This document shows, one piece after another, positions 7,384-14,285 of a stretch of 18,496 nucleotides of DNA. Below the pieces are notes generated by a model. That model searched no databases and was not told the DNA's origin. It saw only the letters and a list, made by a program, of their open reading frames with translations. A program made the position numbers and the translations under genes. The stretch spans positions 1 to 18,496 of the forward strand of contig JBFKQC010000077.1 of assembly GCA_041627895.1 (NCBI GenBank), written 5' to 3'. Position 1 is the first letter of the stretch. Each line of letters starts with the position of its first letter. The stretch is from JBFKQC01 sp041627895 (lineage in GTDB: Bacteria; Pseudomonadota; Alphaproteobacteria; Rhodobacterales; Rhodobacteraceae).

Positions 7384-7637
7384 GGCCGTTTCCGAAAGCA
7401 GTATCCAGCGGGACGGGTCAGGCGAAGCGTCGCGCGATCGCGCTCCGACACGGTACACATGCCACCCGGACCGCGCCTCCGGCGGCGTTCCCGGCATCCG
7501 AACCGAAACCCCCGAAGCCGGTCGAACGTCTGAAGGTCCAGGAGATCACCGGCGGCGGGCCCCGCCCGCCAGAGCCCGCAGGGCGGCGGCGGGGAAGACC
7601 TGCGCCGCGCCAGCGGCACCGCATGATCGGCGCCGGT
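7384..7637. other. Intergenic region between the converging glycosyltransferase and yqeY genes
   Basis: 254 bases with no gene or RNA gene that I can support. It holds one inverted repeat, GGCGGGC (7554-7560) CCC GCCCGCC (7564-7570), without an adjacent T-run on either strand. It could be a bidirectional stop for the two converging genes, but that is weak. Confidence 0.5.
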
Positions 7638-8096
7638 TCAGGCGAGGCGTTCCTTGACCATCGGGCCGACCTGGCCGAAATCCATCCGCCCGGTATATTC
7701 CGCCTTCAGCGCGCCCATCACCCGGCCCATGTCGCGGATCGAGGTCGCATCGGCCTTCCGGATCGCCTTGTCGACGGCTTTCGTCACTTCCTCGTCGGTC
7801 AGCCTGGTCGGCAGGAACTCTTCGATGACGCCGATTTCCTCGCGCTCGCGCTCGGCCAGGTCCAGCCGCCCGCCCTCTTCGTAGGCGCCGGCGCTTTCCT
7901 GGCGCTGACGCACCATCTTGCCGAGGATGCCCAGCACCTCGGGATCGCCGACGCCCTCGTCGGCGCCCTCGCCGCGCAGCGCGATATCCTTGTCCTTGAT
8001 CGCCGCGTTGATCAGGCGCAGCGTCGCTAGGCGCGCGGCATCCTTGCTTTTCATCGCCTCTTTCAGGCTGGTTGCGATCCTGTCGCGAAGGTCCAT
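7638..8096 (-). CDS. yqeY: GatB/YqeY domain protein
   Basis: 152 aa on the minus strand, ATG at 8096-8094, TGA at 7640-7638. The start MDLRDRIATSLKEAMKSKD is the usual N-terminus of the family and has TAGGACA just upstream. The longer frame from 8156 would add 20 unrelated residues. Family features are the basic helix RLATLRLINAAIKDKDI, the acidic stretch AEREREEIGVIEEFLP, and the glycine-containing C-terminal helix MGRVMGALKAEYTGRMD. The domain is shared with the tRNA-binding tail of GatB, so a role near tRNA or aminoacyl-tRNA handling is usually assumed but not proven. Length is typical. It is divergent from carA. Confidence 0.93.
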   Translation of the reverse strand: MDLRDRIATSLKEAMKSKDAARLATLRLINAAIKDKDIALRGEGADEGVGDPEVLGILGKMVRQRQESAGAYEEGGRLDLAEREREEIGVIEEFLPTRLTDEEVTKAVDKAIRKADATSIRDMGRVMGALKAEYTGRMDFGQVGPMVKERLA

Positions 8097-8134
8097 CGGC
8101 TGTCCTATCCCCATAAGGCCACCCCGGAGCCCCG

Positions 8135-8163
8135 ACCATAGTGCGACACTCGGCATGGCGCAA
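8135..8163 (-). promoter_or_regulatory. Predicted sigma-70-type promoter of yqeY
   Basis: Read on the minus strand: TTGCGC (8163-8158), 17-base spacer, TATGGT (8140-8135). The predicted transcript would start about 30 bases before the yqeY ATG. Prediction by pattern only. Confidence 0.5.
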
Positions 8164-8179
8164 CCGCACGCAACCTGTG

Positions 8180-8192
8180 TAACTCATTGATA
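8180..8192 (-). promoter_or_regulatory. IHF consensus site in the yqeY-carA divergent region
   Basis: The minus strand reads TATCAATGAGTTA, a full match to the enterobacterial IHF consensus WATCAANNNNTTR. It overlaps a dyad TCATTG-N5-CAATGA (8184-8200). The surrounding 40 bases are unusually AT-rich for this window. Confidence 0.45.
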
Positions 8193-8222
8193 AACAATGA
8201 TATCCGAAATTTTTCAACACCC

Positions 8223-8251
8223 TTGACCGCGCTCGCGCCGATCCTTAGGGT
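8223..8251 (+). promoter_or_regulatory. Predicted sigma-70-type promoter of carA
   Basis: TTGACC (8223-8228), 17-base spacer, TAGGGT (8246-8251). The predicted start lies about 28 bases before the carA ATG at 8286, leaving room for GGAG at 8274-8277. The same -10 hexamer is seen at the gntR promoter in this window. Confidence 0.6.
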
Positions 8252-8285
8252 CGCGCCGATTTGCACCCCAGCCGGAGACCCGCCC

Positions 8286-9455
8286 ATGCCGAAAGCCAAA
8301 GCCCCGGACGGCGCCACCGCCTGCCTTGCGCTTGCCGACGGCACGCTGTTTTACGGCCAAGGCTTTGGCGCCACTGGCGAAACCCGGGCCGAGCTCTGCT
8401 TCAACACGGCGATGACGGGGTATCAGGAAATCATGACCGACCCGTCCTATGCGGGCCAGATCGTGACCTTCACCTTCCCGCATGTCGGCAATGTCGGCGT
8501 CAACCCAGAGGACGACGAGACCGCCGAACCCGTGGCCGAGGGCATGGTGGTGAAATGGGACCCGACCGAGCCCTCGAACTGGCGGGCGGCCGACCGGCTG
8601 ACCGACTGGCTAAGGCGCCGCGGACGGATCGGCATCGGCGGCATCGACACGCGTCGGCTGACCCGCGAGATCCGCCAGCAGGGCGCGCCGCACGTGGCGC
8701 TGGCGCACGATCCCGAAGGGGTTTTCGACCTCGAGGCGCTGGTCGCCGCGGCGCGCGCCTTTCCGGGGCTCGAAGGGCTCGATCTGGCCCGGGACGTCAC
8801 CTGCGCCCAATCCTATCGCTGGGACGAGATGCGCTGGGCGTGGCCCGACGGCTACCGGCGCCGCGAGGGGCCGGGCCACAAGGTCGTCGCCGTCGATTAC
8901 GGTGCCAAGCGCAACATCCTGCGCTGCCTGGCCTCGGCGGGCTGCGATGTCACCGTGCTGCCGGCCACCGCCACGGCCGTGGAGGTGCTGGCGCACGAAC
9001 CCGCCGGCGTGTTCCTGTCGAACGGCCCCGGCGACCCGGCCGCGACCGGCGAATACGCGGTGCCGATGATCACGACGATCCTTCTGACGACCGGCCTGCC
9101 GGTCTTCGGCATCTGCCTCGGCCACCAGATGCTGGCGCTGGCGCTCGGCGCAAAGACGATCAAGATGAACCACGGCCACCATGGCGCCAATCATCCAGTG
9201 AAGGATCTCGAGACCGGCAAGGTCGAGATCACCAGCATGAACCACGGCTTCACCGTCGACAGCCAGACCCTGCCCGCGGGCGTCAAGGAAACCCACGTCT
9301 CGCTGTTCGACGGCTCGAATTGCGGCATCCGGATGACCGATCGCCCGGTGTTCTCGGTGCAGTACCACCCAGAGGCGAGCCCCGGGCCGCAGGACAGCTA
9401 TTACCTGTTCGAGCGGTTCGCCAGGGCCATGCAAGGCGCGAAAACGCCCGCCTGA
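8286..9455 (+). CDS. carA: Carbamoyl-phosphate synthase small (glutaminase) subunit
   Basis: 389 aa, ATG 8286 behind GGAG at 8274-8277, TGA 9453-9455. CarA hydrolyses glutamine and passes ammonia to the large subunit CarB, feeding pyrimidine and arginine synthesis in the cytoplasm. The N-terminal CarA domain is recognised by LADGTLFYGQGFGATGETRA, TGYQEIMTDPSYAGQIVT and the IGGIDTRRLTREIR segment. The C-terminal class I glutamine amidotransferase domain has LSNGPGDP, the nucleophile Cys277 in FGICLGHQ, and His361 and Glu363 in YHPEASPGPQD, so the triad is complete. carB is not adjacent, which is common in alphaproteobacteria. An in-frame start at 8187 exists but would place the promoter inside the gene. 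Confidence 0.98.
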   Translation: MPKAKAPDGATACLALADGTLFYGQGFGATGETRAELCFNTAMTGYQEIMTDPSYAGQIVTFTFPHVGNVGVNPEDDETAEPVAEGMVVKWDPTEPSNWRAADRLTDWLRRRGRIGIGGIDTRRLTREIRQQGAPHVALAHDPEGVFDLEALVAAARAFPGLEGLDLARDVTCAQSYRWDEMRWAWPDGYRRREGPGHKVVAVDYGAKRNILRCLASAGCDVTVLPATATAVEVLAHEPAGVFLSNGPGDPAATGEYAVPMITTILLTTGLPVFGICLGHQMLALALGAKTIKMNHGHHGANHPVKDLETGKVEITSMNHGFTVDSQTLPAGVKETHVSLFDGSNCGIRMTDRPVFSVQYHPEASPGPQDSYYLFERFARAMQGAKTPA

Positions 9456-9463
9456 GACCCGCC

Positions 9464-9482
9464 GGTTAACTGCGGATTAACC
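9464..9482 (+). promoter_or_regulatory. CtrA-type binding site upstream of the MshEN-glycosyltransferase gene
   Basis: TTAA (9466-9469), 7 bases, TTAAC (9477-9481) is an exact match to the full CtrA consensus TTAA-N7-TTAAC known from Caulobacter. The site is also a perfect dyad, GGTTAA/TTAACC. I found no other such site in this GC-rich window. It ends 39 bases before GTG 9521 and 48 before ATG 9530, a position suited to overlap with a -35 region. Confidence 0.65.
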
Positions 9483-9520
9483 ATCCCTGCCGCACCCTTG
9501 CGTCCGAGAAGGGCAAAAGG

Positions 9521-11425
9521 GTGGCCGGCATGGGCCCGACATATCTGCGCCAGGCCGGGCGCGGCGGTGCGCCGCCAGTGCCCGCAACGCGCCGCGACTT
9601 GCGCCCGATCGGGCAGCTTCTGGTCGAAAGCGGCGATCTGACGCCGCGCGACCAGTTGCGCGCCCTGGCGCTGCAGGCGCGCGCCTCGGCACGGTTCGGC
9701 GACATCCTTCTGGCGCACGGGCTGGTGGGCAAGGACCGGCTCTATCGCGGCATCGCCCGGCAATTCGGCACCGAAGTCGCCGATTTCGACGCCACACCCC
9801 CCGATATCCGCCTGGTCGAGGCCTACGGGGTCGAGCGCTGCCTGGCCGACGGCATCCTGCCCTGGCACCGCCGCGACGGCGTGGTTCTGGTGGCCAGCGC
9901 GCGGCCCGAGCAGTTTGCCGGCCTCAAGCCCGGGCTCGAGGCGCTGTTCGGACCCGTGGCGATGACCGTCACCCCCGAGGCCGACCTGCACCGCGCGATC
10001 ATGGACCGCCATCCGCGCCGCCTGGCCGATCGCGCCGAAACCCGCGTTCCGGCGGATGCCAGCTGCCGCGCCTGGCCCTCGCGGCTGTTGCCGCGGCTCG
10101 CCATGGCGGTCTGCCTTGCGGCGGCAGCGTTGCTGGTGGCCGCGCCCGCAGTCTGGTTCGTGCTGATCGCGGGCTGGGCGGCGCTGACCCTGGTCGCGCT
10201 GATGCTGATGAAGGCGGCAGCCTTCGGCGCGGAAATCGCCGCCGGCCGGGACAGGCGCGCGGCCGCGCCCGACGCCGCCGCGCCGATCATCGCCCGGCTG
10301 CCGACCGTGTCGCTGCTGGTGCCGCTCTACAAGGAACGCAGCATCGCCGCACGGCTGATCGAGCGGCTCGACCGGCTGGATTATCCGCGCGAGCTGCTGG
10401 ACATCCTGCTGGTGGTCGAGGCCGACGACCGCACGACCTGCGACGCGCTGGACGCGCTGAACCTGCCGCCCCGGTTCCGCCAGATCGTGGTGCCGGACGG
10501 CGCGCTGAAAACCAAGCCCAGGGCGCTGAACTTCGCGCTGGATTTCTGCCGCGGCAGCATCGTAGGCATCTGCGACGCCGAGGATGCCCCCGCGCCCGAC
10601 CAGCTTTGGACCGTGGTGCGCCGGTTCCACCAGCGCGGCCCCGAAGTCGCCTGCCTGCAGGGCGTGTTGGACTATTACAACGCGCGCAGCAACTGGCTGT
10701 CGCGCTGCTTCACGATCGAATACGCCGCCTGGTTCCGGGTGCTGCTGCCCGGGCTCGCGCGCCTCGGCCTGCCGATCCCGCTCGGCGGAACCACGCTGTT
10801 CCTGCGCCGCCGCGTGCTGGAGGATATCGGCGGCTGGGACGCGCACAACGTCACCGAGGATGCCGATCTGGGTATCCGCCTGGCGCGCCACGGCTATCGC
10901 ACTGAACTGATCGAAACCGTCACCGAGGAAGAGGCGAATTGCTGGTTCTGGCCCTGGATCCGGCAGCGCTCGCGCTGGCTGAAGGGCTACATGGTGACCT
11001 GGGCAGTGCATACGCGCCGGCCCCGGCGGCTCTGGCGCGACCTCGGGCCGTGGCGCTTCATCGGCTTCCAGGTGCTGTTTCTCGGCACGATCTCGCAGTT
11101 CCTGGCGGCACCGGCGGTCTGGTCCGCCTGGCTTCTGTTCGCCGCCCTGCCGCATCCGGCCGACGGGCTGATCCCGCCCGGCGCGATCGTCGCGGTGTCG
11201 GCGCTGTTCCTTGCCGCCGAGGCGCTGAACCTCGCGATCGGCGCCTACGCGGTGCGCGGGCCGCGCCACCGCTTCCTAGTGAAATGGGTGCCGACGCTGA
11301 TCGTCTACTTCCCCTTCGCCGTGATCGCCGCCTACAAGGGCGCGCTGGAACTGCTGAGCCGCCCGTTCTTCTGGGACAAGACCCAGCACGGGCGCGACCT
11401 TGGTCCCGCGCCGGACCGGGGCTGA
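9521..11425 (+). CDS. Membrane GT2 glycosyltransferase (cellulose-synthase-like) with N-terminal MshEN-type domain
   Basis: 634 aa from GTG 9521 (GAGAAGGG 7 bases upstream). ATG 9530 with AAAAGGG is an equally plausible start and removes three residues. TGA is at 11423-11425. Residues 28-83 form a tandem helical pair resembling the MshEN/GspE N-terminal domain: PIGQLLVESGDL...LALQ (first Arg replaced by Pro29, with Arg28 next to it), then RFGDILLAHGLV...IARQ (58-81). MshEN domains can bind c-di-GMP. Two membrane segments follow (about 190-232). The catalytic domain has VPLYKE (267-272), VVEADD (298-303), DAED (352-355), TED (445-447) and the processive-polymerase motif QRSRW (482-486). Several C-terminal membrane helices complete it. 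This layout fits a processive polysaccharide synthase at the inner membrane. The product is unknown and no accessory genes lie next to it. E. coli NfrB combines the same domain types. Confidence 0.9.
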   Translation: MAGMGPTYLRQAGRGGAPPVPATRRDLRPIGQLLVESGDLTPRDQLRALALQARASARFGDILLAHGLVGKDRLYRGIARQFGTEVADFDATPPDIRLVEAYGVERCLADGILPWHRRDGVVLVASARPEQFAGLKPGLEALFGPVAMTVTPEADLHRAIMDRHPRRLADRAETRVPADASCRAWPSRLLPRLAMAVCLAAAALLVAAPAVWFVLIAGWAALTLVALMLMKAAAFGAEIAAGRDRRAAAPDAAAPIIARLPTVSLLVPLYKERSIAARLIERLDRLDYPRELLDILLVVEADDRTTCDALDALNLPPRFRQIVVPDGALKTKPRALNFALDFCRGSIVGICDAEDAPAPDQLWTVVRRFHQRGPEVACLQGVLDYYNARSNWLSRCFTIEYAAWFRVLLPGLARLGLPIPLGGTTLFLRRRVLEDIGGWDAHNVTEDADLGIRLARHGYRTELIETVTEEEANCWFWPWIRQRSRWLKGYMVTWAVHTRRPRRLWRDLGPWRFIGFQVLFLGTISQFLAAPAVWSAWLLFAALPHPADGLIPPGAIVAVSALFLAAEALNLAIGAYAVRGPRHRFLVKWVPTLIVYFPFAVIAAYKGALELLSRPFFWDKTQHGRDLGPAPDRG

Positions 11426-11482
11426 CTATGCCCGCCGGGGCAGTTCCCTGGCAAGGCGCAAGTGCACGATCCGCGCGCCGGC

Positions 11483-12136
11483 CTAGGCCTGCGCCTCGAC
11501 CGCCCGGGCGTCGTGCTTGAGACGGGTTTCGAAGGCCCTGGAGATATGCGCCTTCAGCGCGGCCTCGGCAGCCTCGCCGTCGCCGGCCTCGATCGCGCGC
11601 ACGATACGCTCGTGCTCGGCCAACGCATCCTCGCCGCGGCCCTCGACCGCCAGCGACGTGGTCGCCAGAAGCGCCATCGAGCGGTGCACCAGATCGAGCT
11701 GCTGCACCAGATAGCGGTTGTGGCTGGCCAGGTGGATCTGCGTGTGAAACCGGCGGTTCGCGCGCGCCAGCGGGTCCGGCTGGTTCAGTAGCCCGCGGTC
11801 GTCGGCGACCATCGCTTTCAGCACGTTGACCTCTTCGGCGGTGGCATGCTTGGCCGCCAGCCGCGCCGCAAGCCCTTCGAGCTCCGCCCGCACCACGTAA
11901 AGCTCGGCAAGCTGGTTGTGGTCCAGCGACGCGACGATCAGCGACCGCCCGTCCCGGGTCAGAAGCGACTGCGTCTCGAGCCGCTGCAGCGCCTCGCGGA
12001 TCGGCGTGCGCGACACCCCGAAACGCTCTGCCAGCTCGCTTTCGACCAGCCGGTCGCCGGGGCGGTAGACGCCCACGTCGATCGCCTCGAGGATCAACGC
12101 GTAGGCATCCTTGATCTGCGGTTTCGCCTCGGCCAT
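11483..12136 (-). CDS. GntR family transcriptional regulator, FCD (FadR-like) subfamily
   Basis: 217 aa on the minus strand, ATG 12136-12134 with AAGAGGGG upstream, stop at 11485-11483. The winged helix occupies about residues 7-75, with the recognition segment LAERFGVSRTPIREALQRLE and a wing at LLTRDGRSLIV. The C-terminal all-helical FCD domain carries metal/ligand-site features: the Asp near PDPLARANRRFHTQIHLASHN, and LAEHERIVRAIEAGD with its His. Members usually sense small carboxylates or sugar acids and repress nearby catabolic genes. No catabolic operon lies next to this one, so the target is unknown. A predicted promoter with an overlapping palindrome directly upstream suggests autoregulation. 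It converges with the glycosyltransferase gene. Confidence 0.93.
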   Translation of the reverse strand: MAEAKPQIKDAYALILEAIDVGVYRPGDRLVESELAERFGVSRTPIREALQRLETQSLLTRDGRSLIVASLDHNQLAELYVVRAELEGLAARLAAKHATAEEVNVLKAMVADDRGLLNQPDPLARANRRFHTQIHLASHNRYLVQQLDLVHRSMALLATTSLAVEGRGEDALAEHERIVRAIEAGDGEAAEAALKAHISRAFETRLKHDARAVEAQA

Positions 12137-12157
12137 GGGCCCCTCTTTGAATACGAT

Positions 12158-12165
12158 GGTATACC
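12158..12165. promoter_or_regulatory. Palindromic operator GGTATACC upstream of the gntR-type gene
   Basis: The perfect 8-bp palindrome GGTATACC resembles the GTATAC-centred operators known for several FCD/FadR-type regulators. It overlaps the predicted -10 element of the regulator's own promoter and lies 22 bases before its ATG. Autorepression is inferred. Confidence 0.5.
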
Positions 12166-12191
12166 CTAGACCCGGCAGCCGGTGCGATCAA
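12163..12191 (-). promoter_or_regulatory. Predicted sigma-70-type promoter of the gntR-type gene
   Basis: On the minus strand: TTGATC (12191-12186), 17-base spacer, TAGGGT (12168-12163). The transcript would start about 20 bases before the regulator's ATG. Confidence 0.55.
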
Positions 12192-12238
12192 GCGATCCGC
12201 CATTGCCGCGGCCGGATGCAGACGCTACGTCTCTGGCC

Positions 12239-12919
12239 ATGTACGCTGATGCCTTCGGCCATGTCCGGCACTGGGTCTTCGACCTCGACAACACGCTCTA
12301 CCCGCCCGAGGCGCGGCTCTTCGACCAAATCGAGGCGCGCATGGTCGCCTGGGTGATGCGCGAACTCGGCCTGACCCGGGCCGAGGCCGACCGGCTGCGC
12401 GCCGACTACTGGCACAGCTATGGCACCACGCTGGCCGGGCTGATGCAGGTGCACGGGATCGACCCCTGGGCGTTTCTGACGGATGTGCACGACATCGACA
12501 TGGCGGCCCTAACGCCGGCGCCGGATCTCGCGGCGCTGATCCGCGCCCTGCCCGGCCGGCGCATCGTCTACACCAACGGCGACGCGATCTATGCCGACCG
12601 CGTGCTGGCGGCGCGCGGCCTGTCGGGGCTGTTCGACGCGGTCTACGGCGTCGAGCACGCGGGCTGGCGGCCCAAGCCCGAGCGCGCCGCCTTCGACGCC
12701 ATCTTTGCCGCCGACCGGCTGGATCCGGCATTCGCCGCGATGTTCGAGGACGACGTCAGGAACCTGGCCGAGCCGCATGCGATGGGGATGCGCACGGTTC
12801 ATGTCGCACCGGCGCCGCTGGCGCTGCCGCATGTGCATCACCACACCGACGATCTCGCCCGCTTTCTGACGCAGGTGCTGGACGAGGCCTTTTCCGGCAC
12901 CGTCCAGCGGCTGGACTGA
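12239..12919 (+). CDS. Pyrimidine 5'-nucleotidase-type HAD phosphatase
   Basis: 226 aa from ATG 12239, TGA 12917-12919. I chose ATG 12239 because the family begins a few residues before the first HAD motif. GTG 12182 would add 19 low-complexity residues and overlap the regulator's promoter. No clear Shine-Dalgarno sequence is present for either. HAD motifs: I, WVFDLDNTLYP with nucleophile Asp15 and general acid Asp17; II, IVYTNGD; III, the Lys in WRPKPE; IV, FEDDVRNL. The ARLFDQIEARMVAWV cap-domain start right after motif I is typical of the SDT1/pyrimidine 5'-nucleotidase subgroup, which dephosphorylates UMP/CMP or related phosphates in the cytoplasm. The actual substrate cannot be read from sequence. 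The monooxygenase gene starts 6 bp later, so the two are probably cotranscribed. Confidence 0.9.
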   Translation: MYADAFGHVRHWVFDLDNTLYPPEARLFDQIEARMVAWVMRELGLTRAEADRLRADYWHSYGTTLAGLMQVHGIDPWAFLTDVHDIDMAALTPAPDLAALIRALPGRRIVYTNGDAIYADRVLAARGLSGLFDAVYGVEHAGWRPKPERAAFDAIFAADRLDPAFAAMFEDDVRNLAEPHAMGMRTVHVAPAPLALPHVHHHTDDLARFLTQVLDEAFSGTVQRLD

Positions 12920-12925
12920 TCGGCC

Positions 12926-14125
12926 ATGGCGGATCGTCAGGTCGATATCTTCATCTCCGGCGGCGGCATCGCCGGGCTGATCGCCGCGGCGGCCTTCGGC
13001 CATGCCGGGTTCAGCGTGCTGCTGGCCGATCCGGCGCCGCCGGCGGCGGCCCCCGACGACCCGGCCTCGGATCTGCGCTCGACCGCCTTCCTGCAACCGG
13101 CGCGCGCGCTCTTCGACGAGATCGGGATTTGGCCGGTGCTGGCGCCGCATGCCCAGCCGCTCGACGCGCTGCGCGTGGTCGATACCCATGGCGACCCGCC
13201 CGAGATCGCGGCCACCCGCACCTTCACGCCCGCCGATCTGGGCGAGGACACATTCGGCTGGAACCTGCCCAACTGGCTGACCCGCCGCGAGGTTCTGGCC
13301 CATGTCGCGGACCGGCCCGGCATCACGCTCGCGCTCGGCACCGGCTTTGCCGCGATGCTCGCCCGCAGCCGCGAGGCGCTGGTCACGCTCACCGACGGCA
13401 CCCGGCTGCGCGCCCGGCTGGTGATCGGCGCCGACGGGCGCGACAGCCCGGTGCGCGAGGCCGCCGGCATCGGCGCGGCGACACAGCGCTACGGACAGAG
13501 GGCGCTGGCCTTCGTCGCGACCCACGCGCAGGCCCATGCCAACGTCTCGACCGAGATCTACAATTCGGGCGGCGCCTTCACCACGGTGCCGCTGCCCGAT
13601 CACCGGGGCAGCCCCGCCTCGGCCATCGTCTGGATGAACGACGGCCCGCGCACGCAGGCCCTTGCCGCCCTGCCGGCGGCCGAATTCGATGCCGCGATGA
13701 CGGAACGCGCCGCGGGTCTGCTCGGCCCGATGCGGCGCGTGGGCCGGCTGGCCCAATGGCCGGTGATCACCCGCCGGGCCGCGCGGCTGACCGCCGAGCG
13801 CACCGCACTGGTGGCCGAGGCCGCGCATGTGCTGCCGCCGATCGGCGCGCAGGGGCTGAACACCTCGCTGCACGATGTGGCCGCGCTGTTCGATCTCGCC
13901 CGCGCCGAGCCTGCGGCGCTCGGGACGCCGGACCAGCTTGCCGCCTATGCCCGCCTCCGCGAGCGCGACATCGCGCTTCGCGCCCGCACAATCGACGCCT
14001 TCAACCGGCTCTGCCAGTCGGGCGCCGCACCGGCGCAACGGGTCCGCAGCGCCGGGCTGAAGGCGGTGCACGACATCGCCCCGATCCGCCGCGCGATCAT
14101 GCGCGCCGGCCTCGGCCGACGCTGA
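12926..14125 (+). CDS. UbiH/COQ6-family FAD-dependent monooxygenase (ubiquinone hydroxylase type)
   Basis: 399 aa, ATG 12926, six bases after the phosphatase stop; TGA 14123-14125. It is a class A flavoprotein: the dinucleotide fold GGGIAGL (Gly12, Gly14, Gly17), the NAD(P)H/FAD 'DG' motif GADGRDSPVRE (168-178), and the second FAD motif around AEAAHVLPPIGAQGLN (297-312). That last block normally begins GD; here it begins AE (Ala297-Glu298), while AAH..PP..GQGLN-like residues are kept. The PPIGAQGLN signature is characteristic of UbiH/UbiF/UbiI enzymes, which hydroxylate the ring of ubiquinone precursors at the membrane face. Which position it hydroxylates cannot be told. No strong Shine-Dalgarno sequence is present, so coupling to the upstream gene is likely. 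Confidence 0.92.
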   Translation: MADRQVDIFISGGGIAGLIAAAAFGHAGFSVLLADPAPPAAAPDDPASDLRSTAFLQPARALFDEIGIWPVLAPHAQPLDALRVVDTHGDPPEIAATRTFTPADLGEDTFGWNLPNWLTRREVLAHVADRPGITLALGTGFAAMLARSREALVTLTDGTRLRARLVIGADGRDSPVREAAGIGAATQRYGQRALAFVATHAQAHANVSTEIYNSGGAFTTVPLPDHRGSPASAIVWMNDGPRTQALAALPAAEFDAAMTERAAGLLGPMRRVGRLAQWPVITRRAARLTAERTALVAEAAHVLPPIGAQGLNTSLHDVAALFDLARAEPAALGTPDQLAAYARLRERDIALRARTIDAFNRLCQSGAAPAQRVRSAGLKAVHDIAPIRRAIMRAGLGRR

Positions 14126-14131
14126 GCCCCG

Positions 14132-14147
14132 CCGCCCGGGCGGTTTT
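14132..14147 (+). terminator. Possible weak terminator after the UbiH-type gene
   Basis: CCGCCCGGGCGG (14132-14143) followed by TTTT (14144-14147). The stem is only 4-5 bp with a 4-base loop, so this is tentative. Confidence 0.35.
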
Positions 14148-14252
14148 GCCAACGCGAAACCCGGCGCCGCAACCCGCGCCGCGCCTGGCCATCCGGGCGA
14201 TCACGCCCCGCTGGCCACGCCCGCCCGGAGCCGGAGGCGAGGACGGGAAGGC

Positions 14253-14272
14253 AAAGCGCGCCGAAGGCGCAC
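14253..14272 (-). terminator. Possible terminator of the class V aminotransferase gene
   Basis: On the minus strand, GTGCGCC / TTC / GGCGCGC (14272-14256) forms a 7-bp stem with one G-T pair. It is followed by TTT (14255-14253) and lies 13 bases after the stop. Short but well placed. Confidence 0.4.
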
Positions 14273-14285
14273 GGCAAGCCGGCGC

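Noticed and set aside
9401..11269. A 622-codon minus-strand frame opposite the MshEN-GT2 gene
   Set aside because: Low-complexity Arg/Gln/His composition. The plus strand has a complete, motif-bearing protein.
12509..14152. A 547-codon minus-strand frame opposite the phosphatase and UbiH-type genes
   Set aside because: Shadow composition with no motif, opposite two recognised enzymes.
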